This document shows, one piece after another, positions 12,104-21,271 of a stretch of DNA of 64,000 nt; position 1 is the first letter of the stretch; each line of letters starts with the position of its first letter. A program made the translations under genes and the position numbers. Under the pieces are notes generated by a model. That model was not told where the DNA came from. It ran no database searches and saw nothing but the letters and a program-made list of their open reading frames with translations. Source of the stretch: CALAGB01 sp963789565 (GTDB taxonomy: Bacteria; Chloroflexota; Chloroflexia; Thermomicrobiales; Thermomicrobiaceae); contig CAWBKX010000002.1 in NCBI GenBank assembly GCA_963789565.1, positions 3,038,001-3,102,000 on the forward strand, in the 5' to 3' direction.

Positions 12104-13513
12104 TCAGGCTTCGCTGGCGTAGAGCTGCTCGCGGATCGCCAGGATCTCGCTGCGCAGTTGTGAATCGTTCTCGACCTGGCGTTCCATCTTCTCGATGCCG
12201 TGCATGACGGTGCTGTGGTCGCGACCGCCGAGGAGCTGCCCGATCTGCACCAGCGACGACGTGGTCTCCTCGCGCAGCAGCAACATGGCGACCTGTCGTG
12301 GAACTACCACTGAGCGTCGCCGCCCGGGGCCGATCATGTCGATGTGGGCGACCTGGTAGAAGTCGGAGACGGCATCGACGACGCGGTCTGGCGTGATCTG
12401 GCGCCGTCGTTGGTCGAGGATGGTGTCGGTCAAGGCCTGAATGCTGAGCTCGAGCGAGAGTGGACGCTGATAGAGCTGCGCCAACGCGATGATCTTGTTG
12501 AGCGCTCCCTCCAGCTCACGAATGTTGCTCTGAACGCGTCGAGCAACGTATTCCAGCACGTCGGTCGGCACGGCGACGTTGAGTTCGCGGCCCTTCTCGG
12601 CCAGAATCGCCTCGCGCGTCTCCAGATCCGGCGGCTGGATGTCGGCCAACAACCCACCCTCGAAACGAGAGCGGAGGCGGTCGGTCATGGTTGGGATAGC
12701 TTTTGGCGGGCGGTCGCTGCTGATAATGATCTGCTTGCCGGCCTGATACAGCGCGTTGAAGGTGTGGAAGAACTCTTCCTGCGTCCCTTCCTTTCCGGCG
12801 ATGAATTGAATGTCGTCGACCATCAAGATGTCGATGGTCCGGTAACGACTGCGGAACTCTTCGTTCCGGTTCTGTCGAATGCCGTTGACCATGTCATTCG
12901 TGAACGTCTCCGAGGAGACGTAGCGCACCAGGAGACTCGGATCGCGCGCCAATGCGCGATGGCCGATGGCGTGCAACAGGTGCGTCTTGCCCAATCCAAC
13001 GCCACCATAGATGAAGAGCGGATTGAATGTGGCGGCGGGCTTGTCGGCAACAGCGAGGGCTGCGGCGTGAGCCAGACGATTGTTGGCGCCCACCACGAAT
13101 TTTTCGAAGACGTAACGTGGGTTGAGGCCGCTCTCCGGTGTGGCGCTGAGCTCCAACTGCTGAGGACTGCTCTCGACCATCGTGTCTACGCTCTTGGTGG
13201 CCGTTGCGCTCGTCGTCCGAGTGGCAGATGACCGTCGAGACCCGCTGGAGCGGGGAGCGTGTTCGCTCGCGTTGAGCAGCGCGAACTGTACCGCGACTTT
13301 GGTGCCGGTAATCGTGGAAAGCGCTTGCTGAATCTGCAGCGCGAACTTATTGCGCAGCTGATCGACCGCAAAGGTGTTGGGCGCGCCGATGGTGGCCGAC
13401 TCGCCGTCCCAATTCACCAGCTGGGTGTTGCGTAGCCAGGTTTCGAAGTTGGCACGCGAAAGCTGGGATTGCAGTTCTCCTAATGTGGCTTGCCAGATCT
13501 GCGTGGGTTGCAT
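12104..13513 (-). CDS. dnaA: Chromosomal replication initiator DnaA
   Basis: DnaA binds origin boxes and melts DNA to start replication. The 469-residue protein has an N-terminal DnaB-interaction domain (WQATLGELQSQLSRANFETW). A low-complexity Ser/Thr linker follows, then an AAA+ domain with Walker A GGVGLGKTHLLHA and Walker B ILMVDDIQFIAG, and a C-terminal DNA-binding helix region with GGRDHSTVMHGIEKM. Length is normal. The neighbours are not the usual dnaN or recF, and rpmH is about 42 kb away, so this is a rearranged origin region. A strong terminator lies about 120 bases upstream on the same strand. Confidence 0.97.
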   Translation of the reverse strand: MQPTQIWQATLGELQSQLSRANFETWLRNTQLVNWDGESATIGAPNTFAVDQLRNKFALQIQQALSTITGTKVAVQFALLNASEHAPRSSGSRRSSATRTTSATATKSVDTMVESSPQQLELSATPESGLNPRYVFEKFVVGANNRLAHAAALAVADKPAATFNPLFIYGGVGLGKTHLLHAIGHRALARDPSLLVRYVSSETFTNDMVNGIRQNRNEEFRSRYRTIDILMVDDIQFIAGKEGTQEEFFHTFNALYQAGKQIIISSDRPPKAIPTMTDRLRSRFEGGLLADIQPPDLETREAILAEKGRELNVAVPTDVLEYVARRVQSNIRELEGALNKIIALAQLYQRPLSLELSIQALTDTILDQRRRQITPDRVVDAVSDFYQVAHIDMIGPGRRRSVVVPRQVAMLLLREETTSSLVQIGQLLGGRDHSTVMHGIEKMERQVENDSQLRSEILAIREQLYASEA

Positions 13514-13825
13514 CGCGCGGTCCCCCCGTCGACAGCGCCAGCCCTTGACCAGGTGTACGTACGCACTGCTCGTCTCATATTAACAAGACGCTCCGACGAA
13601 GGCAAGTATGCCGCTCGGCTGCAAGCGCTGCAAAAAAACGTAGACCGGGCCATTTGGCCCGGTCTACGCCGGGGAAGGGGGAAGGGTCGGAGCGCTCTGG
13701 CTCCAGTACTCGCATGTCGAGAGTCGGTTTCTCGGGACCGCTCTCTACTTACTTATACGCAAGATGCGCCGAATCGGTTCCATCCCTTATCTGTGCAAAC
13801 TGTCACGTGTCTCACGCAGTTGCTT
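13514..13825. other. dnaA upstream region; no clear DnaA-box cluster
   Basis: I looked for TTATCCACA-like boxes and saw no cluster, so an origin cannot be placed here from sequence alone. The region contains the terminator at 13632-13667 and otherwise no recognisable gene. Confidence 0.5.
13632..13667 (-). terminator. Intrinsic terminator upstream of dnaA
   Basis: On the minus strand a perfect 12-bp stem (GTAGACCGGGCC, 4-nt loop, 13640-13667) is followed by seven T residues (13638-13632). It faces dnaA and has no minus-strand gene close upstream. It either insulates dnaA from antisense transcription through marR or attenuates a long dnaA leader. Confidence 0.85.
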
Positions 13826-13870
13826 GACGTCGTGAAATACCTTGACGACGTCTAACTATTGCAGTATTAT
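13826..13870 (+). promoter_or_regulatory. Sigma-70 promoter and inverted-repeat operator of marR
   Basis: TTGACG (13842-13847) and TATTAT (13865-13870) are spaced by 17 bases. An inverted repeat GACGTCGT (13826-13833) / ACGACGTC (13845-13852) covers the -35 element. This is the expected place for a MarR-family dimer, so autorepression of the marR-efflux operon is inferred. GAGGAGG follows at 13891, four bases before the ATG. Confidence 0.75.
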
Positions 13871-13900
13871 CTACCAATGTTCGCGAGTTAGAGGAGGCAC

Positions 13901-14386
13901 ATGTCCAAGTCACGGTCGTCCCATGTAACCGCCATTGTCGAGGCGTATGAGCTGGTCACCCGGTCGTTGCGGGGTCAAACCGTCGAAGACTGGGTTGAGC
14001 TCGACCTGACGATGGCTCAGCTCAAGACGTTGTTCACACTCGAATATGCTGGCGCGGCGACTATCGGCCAAACCGCTGAGCGGCTGGGGATATCCCTGCC
14101 GACCGCGAGTCACCTGATCGACCGCCTGGTGCATGGCGGGTTCGTGGTGCGTGCGGAAGATCCGAATGATCGGCGGCGCACCGTGGCAACCGCTACGCCA
14201 AAGGGGTCGGAGCTGACCCGGCAATTGCGCCAGGGCGGGCGCGATTCGCTCTTCAACTGGTTGTCCGCCATGGATGACGAGTCGCTCTCGGCGTTGGCAA
14301 CCGGCATCAGCCGGCTGGCGCAACTGGTGGCGACGAATGGGAACTGCCTGCCGCTGGATGAGACCGCGGCGACTCTCTCGAACTGA
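13901..14386 (+). CDS. MarR-family transcriptional regulator
   Basis: The 161-residue winged-helix regulator shows TIGQTAERLGISLPTASHLIDRL as recognition helix region, followed by the wing segment DPNDRRRTVATATPKG, the MarR hallmark. It probably represses its own operon and responds to a hydrophobic compound. The DHA2 efflux gene follows 31 bases later on the same strand, the common repressor-pump layout. An inverted repeat over its promoter is a likely operator. The ligand is unknown. Confidence 0.92.
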   Translation: MSKSRSSHVTAIVEAYELVTRSLRGQTVEDWVELDLTMAQLKTLFTLEYAGAATIGQTAERLGISLPTASHLIDRLVHGGFVVRAEDPNDRRRTVATATPKGSELTRQLRQGGRDSLFNWLSAMDDESLSALATGISRLAQLVATNGNCLPLDETAATLSN

Positions 14387-14417
14387 GCGCACGAAGAAGG
14401 GTAAATAAGGGAGTAGT

Positions 14418-16127
14418 ATGACCGATTCAGCTTCGTCCGCCGTGGAGAATCCGGCGGAAGAGCAATTCAACATCCGGCTCGTCTTGCCGGTGGTCGCGAG
14501 CGTCATGCTGGGCATCTTACTGGCGGCGCTCGATCAGACGATCGTTGGCACCGCGATGCCGCGCATCGTGGCCGATCTTGGGGGACTTTCTCATTACGCC
14601 TGGGTCTTCACCGCGTACATGTTGGCGTCGACGGTAACCGTGCCGATCTACGGCAAGCTTTCCGACATTTACGGCCGGCGCGGATTCTTCGTCGGCGGAA
14701 TGATCCTTTTCCTGGTCGGTTCGGCCCTCTCGGGTATGTCGCAGAGCATGGATCAACTGATCTTGTTCCGCGCGGTCCAGGGGCTTGGCGCGGGCGCCAT
14801 GATGCCAATCGCGTTCGCCATCATCGGTGACGTCTTTCCGCCATCCGAGCGCGGAAAATGGCAGGGTCTCACATCGGGAATGTTCGGCATCGCCTCCATC
14901 GTCGGACCTACGCTGGGTGGTTGGCTGACCGACAACCTGGGCTGGCGCTGGGTCTTCTACGTCAATATGCCGGTTGGCGCGATCGCCATTGCCACCGCAT
15001 TCTTTGGTCTGCCCAAGATTCGATCGTCCAAAAAGCATTCGATCGACTACTACGGCGCGGCCACGTTGGTGGCAGGTACGGTTCCGATGCTGCTGGCCTT
15101 CTCCTGGGCGGGTGACAAATATGCCTGGGGTTCCTCTCAGATCATCGGACTAATGCTCTTCTCCATCATCATGATCGGCGTCTTCCTGTTGATCGAGTCG
15201 CGCGCCAAGGAGCCGATCCTCAGTCCGAAATTGTTCCGGAATCGAACCTTCACCGTCGCGAATCTCGCCTCGTTCCTGATCGCGGGCGGAATGTTCGGCG
15301 CCATCATGTACTTGCCGCTCTTCGTGCAGGGTGTGATGGGCGACAGCGCCACCAACTCCGGAGCGATTCTGACACCCATGATGCTCGGGTTTGTCGTCAG
15401 CAGCATCGTCGGCGGGCAAATCATGTCGCGCACCGGCCGCTACAAGGTGCTGGCTCTCGGGAGCCTGGTCCTGGCGGTCGTCGGAATGTTCCTCTTCTCT
15501 CGATTGGGCGTCGACTCGGGACAGGGTGTTCTCATCCGAGATATGGTCTTGACCGGGCTTGGCATCGGCACGACCATGAGCCTCTTCACCATCGTGGTGC
15601 AGAACGCGTTCCCGTTGCGGCAGATGGGTGAAGTGACGGCGAGTCTGCAGTTCTTCCGCAACATCGGAAGCACGCTGGGTGTCGCGGTTCTCGGATCGCT
15701 CATGACGAGTCGCTTCCATACCGCCTTCTATGCCAAGCTGCCTGCCGACGTCGTGTCCACCGTGCCCAAGCAGCAGCTGGCACAGCTCGACAATCCACAG
15801 CTGCTCCTGTCGCCAGACGCGGTGGGTCAGATCAGACAGTCGTTCACCGTGTTTGGTTCGCAGGGCGATCATCTCTTCAATGAAGTGCTGCTGACGGTGC
15901 GAGGCTCGCTCTCGGTGGCCATCACCGACCTGTTCATGATCGGCATGATCTTCATGCTGCTGTCGCTGGCAGTGACGTTCTTCTTGAATGAAGTCCCATT
16001 GCGGCGAACGCTAGCCGAAGCGGCCGGTAGCCCGATCGCTGAAGGCGTGCCGGTGGTAGTCGATCCGACCTCCGAAGCGGAACCCGCTCCGGCCCTCGCT
16101 CGGCTCGGAGAGCCGTCGGCGGACTGA
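14418..16127 (+). CDS. DHA2-family MFS drug efflux transporter
   Basis: This 569-residue inner-membrane protein resembles EmrB/QacA-type 14-helix antiporters that export drugs using the proton gradient. Motif A appears as GKLSDIYGRRGFFV after the second helix, and the family motif near helix 1 is ALDQTIVGTAMPRIV. The C-terminal 40 residues are hydrophilic and probably cytoplasmic. AGGGAG precedes the ATG. It is cotranscribed with marR and ends at a symmetrical terminator. The substrate cannot be predicted. Confidence 0.92.
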   Translation: MTDSASSAVENPAEEQFNIRLVLPVVASVMLGILLAALDQTIVGTAMPRIVADLGGLSHYAWVFTAYMLASTVTVPIYGKLSDIYGRRGFFVGGMILFLVGSALSGMSQSMDQLILFRAVQGLGAGAMMPIAFAIIGDVFPPSERGKWQGLTSGMFGIASIVGPTLGGWLTDNLGWRWVFYVNMPVGAIAIATAFFGLPKIRSSKKHSIDYYGAATLVAGTVPMLLAFSWAGDKYAWGSSQIIGLMLFSIIMIGVFLLIESRAKEPILSPKLFRNRTFTVANLASFLIAGGMFGAIMYLPLFVQGVMGDSATNSGAILTPMMLGFVVSSIVGGQIMSRTGRYKVLALGSLVLAVVGMFLFSRLGVDSGQGVLIRDMVLTGLGIGTTMSLFTIVVQNAFPLRQMGEVTASLQFFRNIGSTLGVAVLGSLMTSRFHTAFYAKLPADVVSTVPKQQLAQLDNPQLLLSPDAVGQIRQSFTVFGSQGDHLFNEVLLTVRGSLSVAITDLFMIGMIFMLLSLAVTFFLNEVPLRRTLAEAAGSPIAEGVPVVVDPTSEAEPAPALARLGEPSAD

Positions 16128-16149
16128 CGACGCCGACCAAATTCGATAG

Positions 16150-16184
16150 AAAAAGGGCCACCGGTCAATCCGGCGGCCCTTTTT
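16150..16184 (+). terminator. Symmetrical intrinsic terminator after the efflux operon
   Basis: A stem of AAAAAGGGCC and GGCCCTTTTT with an inner CCGG/CCGG pair and a 5-nt loop follows the transporter stop by 22 bases. The A- and T-tracts on both sides suit termination in either direction. Confidence 0.88.
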
Positions 16185-16215
16185 GGTTGCGTCGACGGAA
16201 CGGTAGCCCGCGGCC

Positions 16216-16334
16216 GTAGAGGCGGGACCTGTGCCCGCCTACGGCAGCAGGCCGTCCATTGCGAACTCGCGGCCGTCACCATGATGGAGATCTGAGACCT
16301 GGTTCCGGCAGGCGGGCACAGGTCCCGCCTCTAC
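16216..16334. repeat. Perfect 24-bp inverted repeat with 71-bp loop
   Basis: Bases 16216-16239 (starting GTAGAGGCGGGACC) are the exact reverse complement of 16311-16334. It lies between the efflux operon and the convergent histidine kinase gene. No coding frame is evident inside. It may be a pair of dispersed intergenic repeats or the remains of a small mobile element. Confidence 0.75.
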
Positions 16335-16381
16335 GCTCATCAACCAGGGCACATTCAGAACTGTCACCGTTCGACTACCAC

Positions 16382-17653
16382 TCACACGGCTTTCGGCAAG
16401 GCGAAGGAGAAACACGAGCCGGTGGAGCTGGCGGCCGCCCAGATTCGTCCGCCGTGCGCCTCCACGATTCCGCGTGCAATGGCCAAGCCCAGGCCGGCGC
16501 CACCATCGTCATGACGCGACCGATCGGCACGGTAGAAGCGATCGAAGACGTGCGGCAGATCGGCTTCGTCGATGCCGGGGCCTGTATCTTCGATGTTGAA
16601 CACGACCTCTTTCCCCGCCTCGACCGCATAAACCGTTACTTTGCCGCCGTGCGGCGTGTAGCGAAGCGCGTTGTCGACAAGGTTGTAGAAGACCCGCTGG
16701 ATCTGCGACGCGTCTGCCAGAACCTGGAGACCGCTGCAGTCTCGCTGTCCATCCAGGACGATCGAGCGTTGGATCGCTTTCGGTTGCATCGAATCGAGCG
16801 CGTCACGGATGAGCGACGCCGCGGGACTCGCTTGTAACTGAAGACGCAAAGCCCCGGCGTCGATGCGTGACAGCTCGAACAGGTCGTTGATCAGTCCGGT
16901 CAATCCGCGCGCTTCGTCCAGGATTTGCGCCAGATAGAGTTCGGTAGTCTCGCCGTCGACGACGCCGTCCTGAATGGCCTCGACCATGGCCTGGATGGAC
17001 GAGAGCGGTGTCCGCAAATCATGCGAGATGGCGGCGATCATCTGACGGCGCGCGGTCTCAGCCTCCAGCTGCAGGCGGTTGGCCTCTTCGAGACGTCGGG
17101 CCATGGTATTGAAGGAGACTGCCAGCCGATCGACCTCGTCGTTCCCCTGGACTCGGACGCGCGTGTCGAGATGGCCTTCGGCCATGGCATGTGCCGCTCG
17201 ACTGAAGACGGCCACGCGATCGGCCAGCGATCGGGCCGCGAACATGGCGAATGGAACTGAGACTCCGACCGCAAAGACCAACAAAAGCGTCAGAAGAATG
17301 AGGTCATGGGAGTTGATAAACATGAGCTGAGCGGTGATGACGATGCTGGCGAGCGCGGTGAGCACCCCGATGAGCGCCGGGATGAAGACCTTCGTCCACA
17401 GATCTCCCCAGCGAACCGCGTGGAGTAGGGCCAGACTGGTGTAGCCGAAGAACCAGGCGACAGCGGCCGACGCTCCAAGCGTCAGTGCCAACGTGCGCAA
17501 ATCTGGCGCATTCGCGTGCAAGTAATGGTGCGCCAGAATCAGGATGAGAACGAGCGTCAAGATCGGCGGCAGCACCAACGTCGTCACGGCTCTCAGCAGC
17601 AGCGCGAGCATTGGGCGTGAACGGCGGTCCCTAAGATTCGAGTTTGTAGCCAA
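16382..17653 (-). CDS. Sensor histidine kinase (HAMP, HisKA, HATPase)
   Basis: The 423-residue membrane kinase has about four N-terminal hydrophobic helices (residues 15-140) and no large extracytoplasmic domain. A HAMP linker follows (about 137-190), then the dimerisation helix with phosphorylatable His211 in AAISHDLRTPLSS, and an ATPase with NALRYTP (N box), DTGPGI and GAGLGLAIA. Its start overlaps the end of the response-regulator gene by 23 bases, so the two are translated together. The signal is probably sensed in or near the membrane. A start at Met15 is possible. Confidence 0.93.
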   Translation of the reverse strand: MATNSNLRDRRSRPMLALLLRAVTTLVLPPILTLVLILILAHHYLHANAPDLRTLALTLGASAAVAWFFGYTSLALLHAVRWGDLWTKVFIPALIGVLTALASIVITAQLMFINSHDLILLTLLLVFAVGVSVPFAMFAARSLADRVAVFSRAAHAMAEGHLDTRVRVQGNDEVDRLAVSFNTMARRLEEANRLQLEAETARRQMIAAISHDLRTPLSSIQAMVEAIQDGVVDGETTELYLAQILDEARGLTGLINDLFELSRIDAGALRLQLQASPAASLIRDALDSMQPKAIQRSIVLDGQRDCSGLQVLADASQIQRVFYNLVDNALRYTPHGGKVTVYAVEAGKEVVFNIEDTGPGIDEADLPHVFDRFYRADRSRHDDGGAGLGLAIARGIVEAHGGRIWAAASSTGSCFSFALPKAV

Positions 17654-18329
17654 CGCCCCACACCGTCTTCAAGAATTGCGGACGAACCGGGTCAGGCTCG
17701 ATCTTTGACCGCAGTCGATGGATGTGCACGGTCACCGTGCTTTCGTCACCAAAGTATTCATAATCCCAAACCTGGTCGAGAAGCTGCGTTCGTGTAAAGA
17801 CCTGACCAACGTTGCGTACGAGGAACCAGAGTAAGTCAAACTCTTTGGCGGTGAGCTCGACCGGCTCGTTGCGAACGGTCGCCTGGCGACCCGCGGGATC
17901 AATGGCGATCGGGCCGACACGCACCGTCCCTTCGGCAGGCGGCGCAACCGGCTGTCGGGTCCGCCGCAACACCGCGCGTACTCGTGCAACCAATTCCCGC
18001 GGGCTGAACGGCTTGGAGACGTAATCGTCCGCGCCGAGCTCTAGCCCGACTATCCGATCCGCTTCATCTCCTTTGGCCGTCACCACGATGATCGGCACCG
18101 TCGACTCAGCCCGCAAGCGTCGACAGACCTCCAGCCCATCGATCTTCGGCAGCATTAAGTCCAGCAGGACGAGGTCGGGTGACCACTCAGCGGCCATCTC
18201 CAAAGCCGCTTCACCGTCACTTGCTGTCATGACCTCAAAGCCGTCCCGCTTCAAATAACGGCTCACAACGTCGGCGACCATCGTCTCGTCCTCGACAATG
18301 AGGATCTTCGGAGCTTCGTAATGTTGCAT
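17631..18329 (-). CDS. OmpR/PhoB-family response regulator
   Basis: The receiver domain starts KILIVEDE, with Asp57 (LLDLMLP) as phosphorylation site and Lys in SKPFSPRE. A winged-helix DNA-binding domain ends the protein (ELTAKEFDLLWFL, then DESTVTVHIHRLRSKIE). GGGGAAGAG before the ATG at 18329 favours this start, giving 232 residues, over one 47 codons upstream. It pairs with the overlapping kinase gene. Divergent from it lies the MMPL exporter, a plausible but unproven target. Confidence 0.93.
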   Translation of the reverse strand: MQHYEAPKILIVEDETMVADVVSRYLKRDGFEVMTASDGEAALEMAAEWSPDLVLLDLMLPKIDGLEVCRRLRAESTVPIIVVTAKGDEADRIVGLELGADDYVSKPFSPRELVARVRAVLRRTRQPVAPPAEGTVRVGPIAIDPAGRQATVRNEPVELTAKEFDLLWFLVRNVGQVFTRTQLLDQVWDYEYFGDESTVTVHIHRLRSKIEPDPVRPQFLKTVWGVGYKLES

Positions 18330-18922
18330 TCTCTTCCCCTGGCCCATCGCACCGGGCGTCGATTGAACCGTTGCCACCAGCTTCCTGTTCAACGACCGCT
18401 TGGCTCGGCCGCAAGCAGAGTTCGCAGATCTGTCCGCGACACACGGCTCGACAAATGGGAGAGCTCCCATGGTCGCACTTCACATAGTACGTGAACAACG
18501 GGCATTGATCCTTAAGTTTCTTACAGAAATCGCACCATCTTGACCGATCTGTGCAGGTTAGTGCCCGCGATCGGTGATCCTGGCCGATCGAGCAAGGCAG
18601 ATCTCTGCGACCGATGTCGGAAAGTAGGTGGCTCGATCATTGTCCTCTCCAACTGGCCACTTTGTTCACCTGAACCAATAGACAGGTAGCGTCTCAACCA
18701 AGGGACGTTTGGCTGACGACGAATACTCTTCATACTTGTCTTGGTAGTCGTCAAGATGCGCTGCTGATTGAACGCGGACGTGTGGAGTTGGCCGTCATCT
18801 TGATGGACGTGGGATTGGGCGCTACGAGTCGAGCGATTCGTTGTCTGATCTTCGAAAAGCCACGGTAGTGAGATAGGAACCGACAAGCGCATAGCGTTTA
18901 GGGCAGCACGGGAGGACGCTCA
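18330..18922. other. Divergent intergenic region between regulator and MMPL exporter
   Basis: About 590 bases without a convincing gene; the open frames in it have no recognisable sequence. TGACGAC (from 18714) and GTCGTCA (from 18748) form a widely spaced 7-bp inverted repeat. GGGAGGA precedes the exporter ATG. No clear consensus promoter was found. Confidence 0.45.
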
Positions 18923-21190
18923 ATGACATCCTGGTTCTCAACCGAAGGTTTGGCGCGCATAAGCGCGCGTCATCCATGGCGAACGATCGCGATATGGCTC
19001 GTGATCATCGTCCTCGGAGTGGTGGCCGCGTCCGGTTTGGGCAACGCGCTTTCAACCGACGTCAACTTCACCAACAAGCCTGAATCGGTAAAAGGCACGG
19101 ACCTCCTCGACGCACGCATGAACAACTCGTCTCCGGTGACTGAGACCGTGATCGTCCAGTCAACCTCTGCGACGGTGGATGATCAAGCGTTCGAACAGGC
19201 GGTCAAACAGGATGCGAGCACACTGCTCGGCCTGAAGGACGTGGTGACAAACGTTACGACGTACTACGACGCCAAAGCTGCCGGCTCCCCGCAGGCCGAC
19301 CAGATGGTCTCACCCGACCGCAAGACCACCATCCTGAATGTGGAGTTGGGCAACGACCTCGATGCGGCCAACAACCACGCGGACGAGTACGTCAATGCGG
19401 TCAGCGGCCTCAACAATAACGGCTTCAAGGTCCTCACGGTCGGTAGCATCAGCAGTAATCAGGAGTTCAACAACATTTCCTCGAGTGACCTGGCCAAGGC
19501 TGAGAAGTACACCTTGCCGCTCACGATTCTCATCTTGATCGTCGTCTTCGGCGCGCTCATCGCGGCGTCCGTTCCGTTGATCCTGTCGGTCGCCTCGATC
19601 ATTGTGGCGCTCGGATTGACGGCGCTCGTCGGGCACGTGATGAATCTGTCGTTCTACGTCGAGAACATGATCTTCATGATTGGGTTCGCCGTCGGTATCG
19701 ACTACGCCCTCTTCATCATCTCGCGCTACCGCGAGGAGCGCCGACATGGCGTTCAGAAGTATGAGGCTATCGCCGCCACGGGCCGTACAGCCAGCAAAGC
19801 GGTCCTCTTCTCCGGGATGACGGTCGTCTTCGCGCTCTCCGGCATGCTCCTGATGCCGTCGACGGTCTTCCACAGCCTCGGCACCGGTGCCGTGCTGGTG
19901 GTGGTGGTCGCGGTTTTGGCCATGCTCACGCTCATTCCTGCCGTCCTCAGCCTGCTTGGCGACCGCATCGAGTGGCCACGCCGTCGCAGATACAGTGAGG
20001 TTCAGGTCGTGGCGAGCGAGCGCTGGGACGATGAGGCGGCCCACAAGGGTTTCTGGGGGCGCGTAACCCGCATCGTGATGAGCCACCCAGCCATCGCGGC
20101 CACCGTGGCGATCGTCCTCCTCGGCAGCGTGGCGATCCCGTTCTTCCAGCTCAAGCGTGGGACCGCGGGCATCGAAACTCTGCCGCAGAGCAACGTCAAG
20201 ACCGCCTACGAGATCCTGAATACGCAATTCTCAGCCGGTGTCCTCGCTCCGTACGAGATCGTGGTCGATGCACCCAAGACGGCCAACGTCCAGGCTGCCA
20301 TTGATCACCTCAATAGCGAGATCGGTCAGAATAGCTCTTTCGTGGCGAATACGGACGTCACCTGGAACCAGGATGGCAACCTGGCGCTCGTGAAAGCGAC
20401 GTTGAAGGCCAACGCCAACTCGCCGCTGGCCTACGACACACTGAAGCAGCTGCGAAACCAGATGATCCCAACTGCCTTTGACGGAACAGGTGCCAACGTT
20501 TACGTCACCGGCGCAACGGCCTTCAACGCTGACTTCTTCCACGTCGTCGATGCCTACACGCCAGTCATCTTCGTCTGGGTGCTTGGGTTGAGCTTCCTAC
20601 TCCTGCTCCTGGCGTTCCGCTCGATCATCGTGCCACTCAAGGCGATTCTGCTGAACCTGCTTTCGGTGGGCGCGACCTACGGCTTGATGGTCCTGGTCTT
20701 CGAGAAGGGCTATCTGCATTCGCTGTTCGGCTTCCAGACATCGCCGACGATCGAAGCGTGGGTGCCGATCTTCCTCTTCTGCGTGCTGTTCGGACTGAGC
20801 ATGGACTACCACGTCTTCCTCCTCAGCCGCATTCGGGAGCACTACGATCAGACGCACCGCAACCGAGAGTCGGTCGCCGTTGGCTTGCAGTCGACCGCGC
20901 GACTGATCACGGGCGCAGCCCTGATCATGGTAGTGGTCTTCAGCGGATTCGCCGCCGGACAATTGATCGCCTTCCAGCAGATGGGCTTTGGTCTCGCTGT
21001 GGCGGTCTTGCTCGACGCGACCGTTGTGCGATCAGTTCTGGTGCCGTCGATGATGGCGCTGCTCGGAAACGTCAACTGGTATCTGCCGTCATGGCTAAGC
21101 TGGCTGCCTGACCTCCGCATCGAGGGTGAGCCCAAGAAGCAGCAGCCGAACGTGGTGACCCCTGAATTGGTACTCGAAAACGCCGACTGA
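18923..21190 (+). CDS. MMPL/RND-family exporter
   Basis: The 755-residue protein has the duplicated RND layout. One transmembrane helix is followed by an extracytoplasmic domain (about 40-185), a five-helix bundle with GFAVGIDYALFIISRYREE, a second external domain (about 420-540), and a second bundle with GLSMDYHVFLLSRIRE. The paired GxxxDY/F motifs carry the proton-relay acids. Such proteins move lipids or hydrophobic compounds outward. The acidic/basic C-terminal tail is short. A hairpin follows 35 bases after the stop. Confidence 0.93.
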   Translation: MTSWFSTEGLARISARHPWRTIAIWLVIIVLGVVAASGLGNALSTDVNFTNKPESVKGTDLLDARMNNSSPVTETVIVQSTSATVDDQAFEQAVKQDASTLLGLKDVVTNVTTYYDAKAAGSPQADQMVSPDRKTTILNVELGNDLDAANNHADEYVNAVSGLNNNGFKVLTVGSISSNQEFNNISSSDLAKAEKYTLPLTILILIVVFGALIAASVPLILSVASIIVALGLTALVGHVMNLSFYVENMIFMIGFAVGIDYALFIISRYREERRHGVQKYEAIAATGRTASKAVLFSGMTVVFALSGMLLMPSTVFHSLGTGAVLVVVVAVLAMLTLIPAVLSLLGDRIEWPRRRRYSEVQVVASERWDDEAAHKGFWGRVTRIVMSHPAIAATVAIVLLGSVAIPFFQLKRGTAGIETLPQSNVKTAYEILNTQFSAGVLAPYEIVVDAPKTANVQAAIDHLNSEIGQNSSFVANTDVTWNQDGNLALVKATLKANANSPLAYDTLKQLRNQMIPTAFDGTGANVYVTGATAFNADFFHVVDAYTPVIFVWVLGLSFLLLLLAFRSIIVPLKAILLNLLSVGATYGLMVLVFEKGYLHSLFGFQTSPTIEAWVPIFLFCVLFGLSMDYHVFLLSRIREHYDQTHRNRESVAVGLQSTARLITGAALIMVVVFSGFAAGQLIAFQQMGFGLAVAVLLDATVVRSVLVPSMMALLGNVNWYLPSWLSWLPDLRIEGEPKKQQPNVVTPELVLENAD

Positions 21191-21224
21191 TCCACGCGGT
21201 CAAACGGTTCCCAAACACTATGAA

Positions 21225-21251
21225 CGAGGGCCGGCAATTTGCCGGCCCTCG
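21225..21251. terminator. GC-rich hairpin between convergent genes
   Basis: A perfect 11-bp stem CGAGGGCCGGC/GCCGGCCCTCG with a 5-nt AATTT loop lies between the ends of the exporter and SPW genes. No T-tract follows, so it is a probable but weaker terminator for both strands. Confidence 0.65.
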
Positions 21252-21271
21252 CGGTCTCCGCTGAAATGTGG

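Noticed and set aside
13790..13800. Possible DnaA box TTATCTGTG
   Set aside because: It differs from TTATCCACA at four positions and is isolated.
18521..18892. 123-codon minus-strand frame upstream of the MMPL gene
   Set aside because: No family resemblance, no ribosome-binding site, and a composition without normal domain character.
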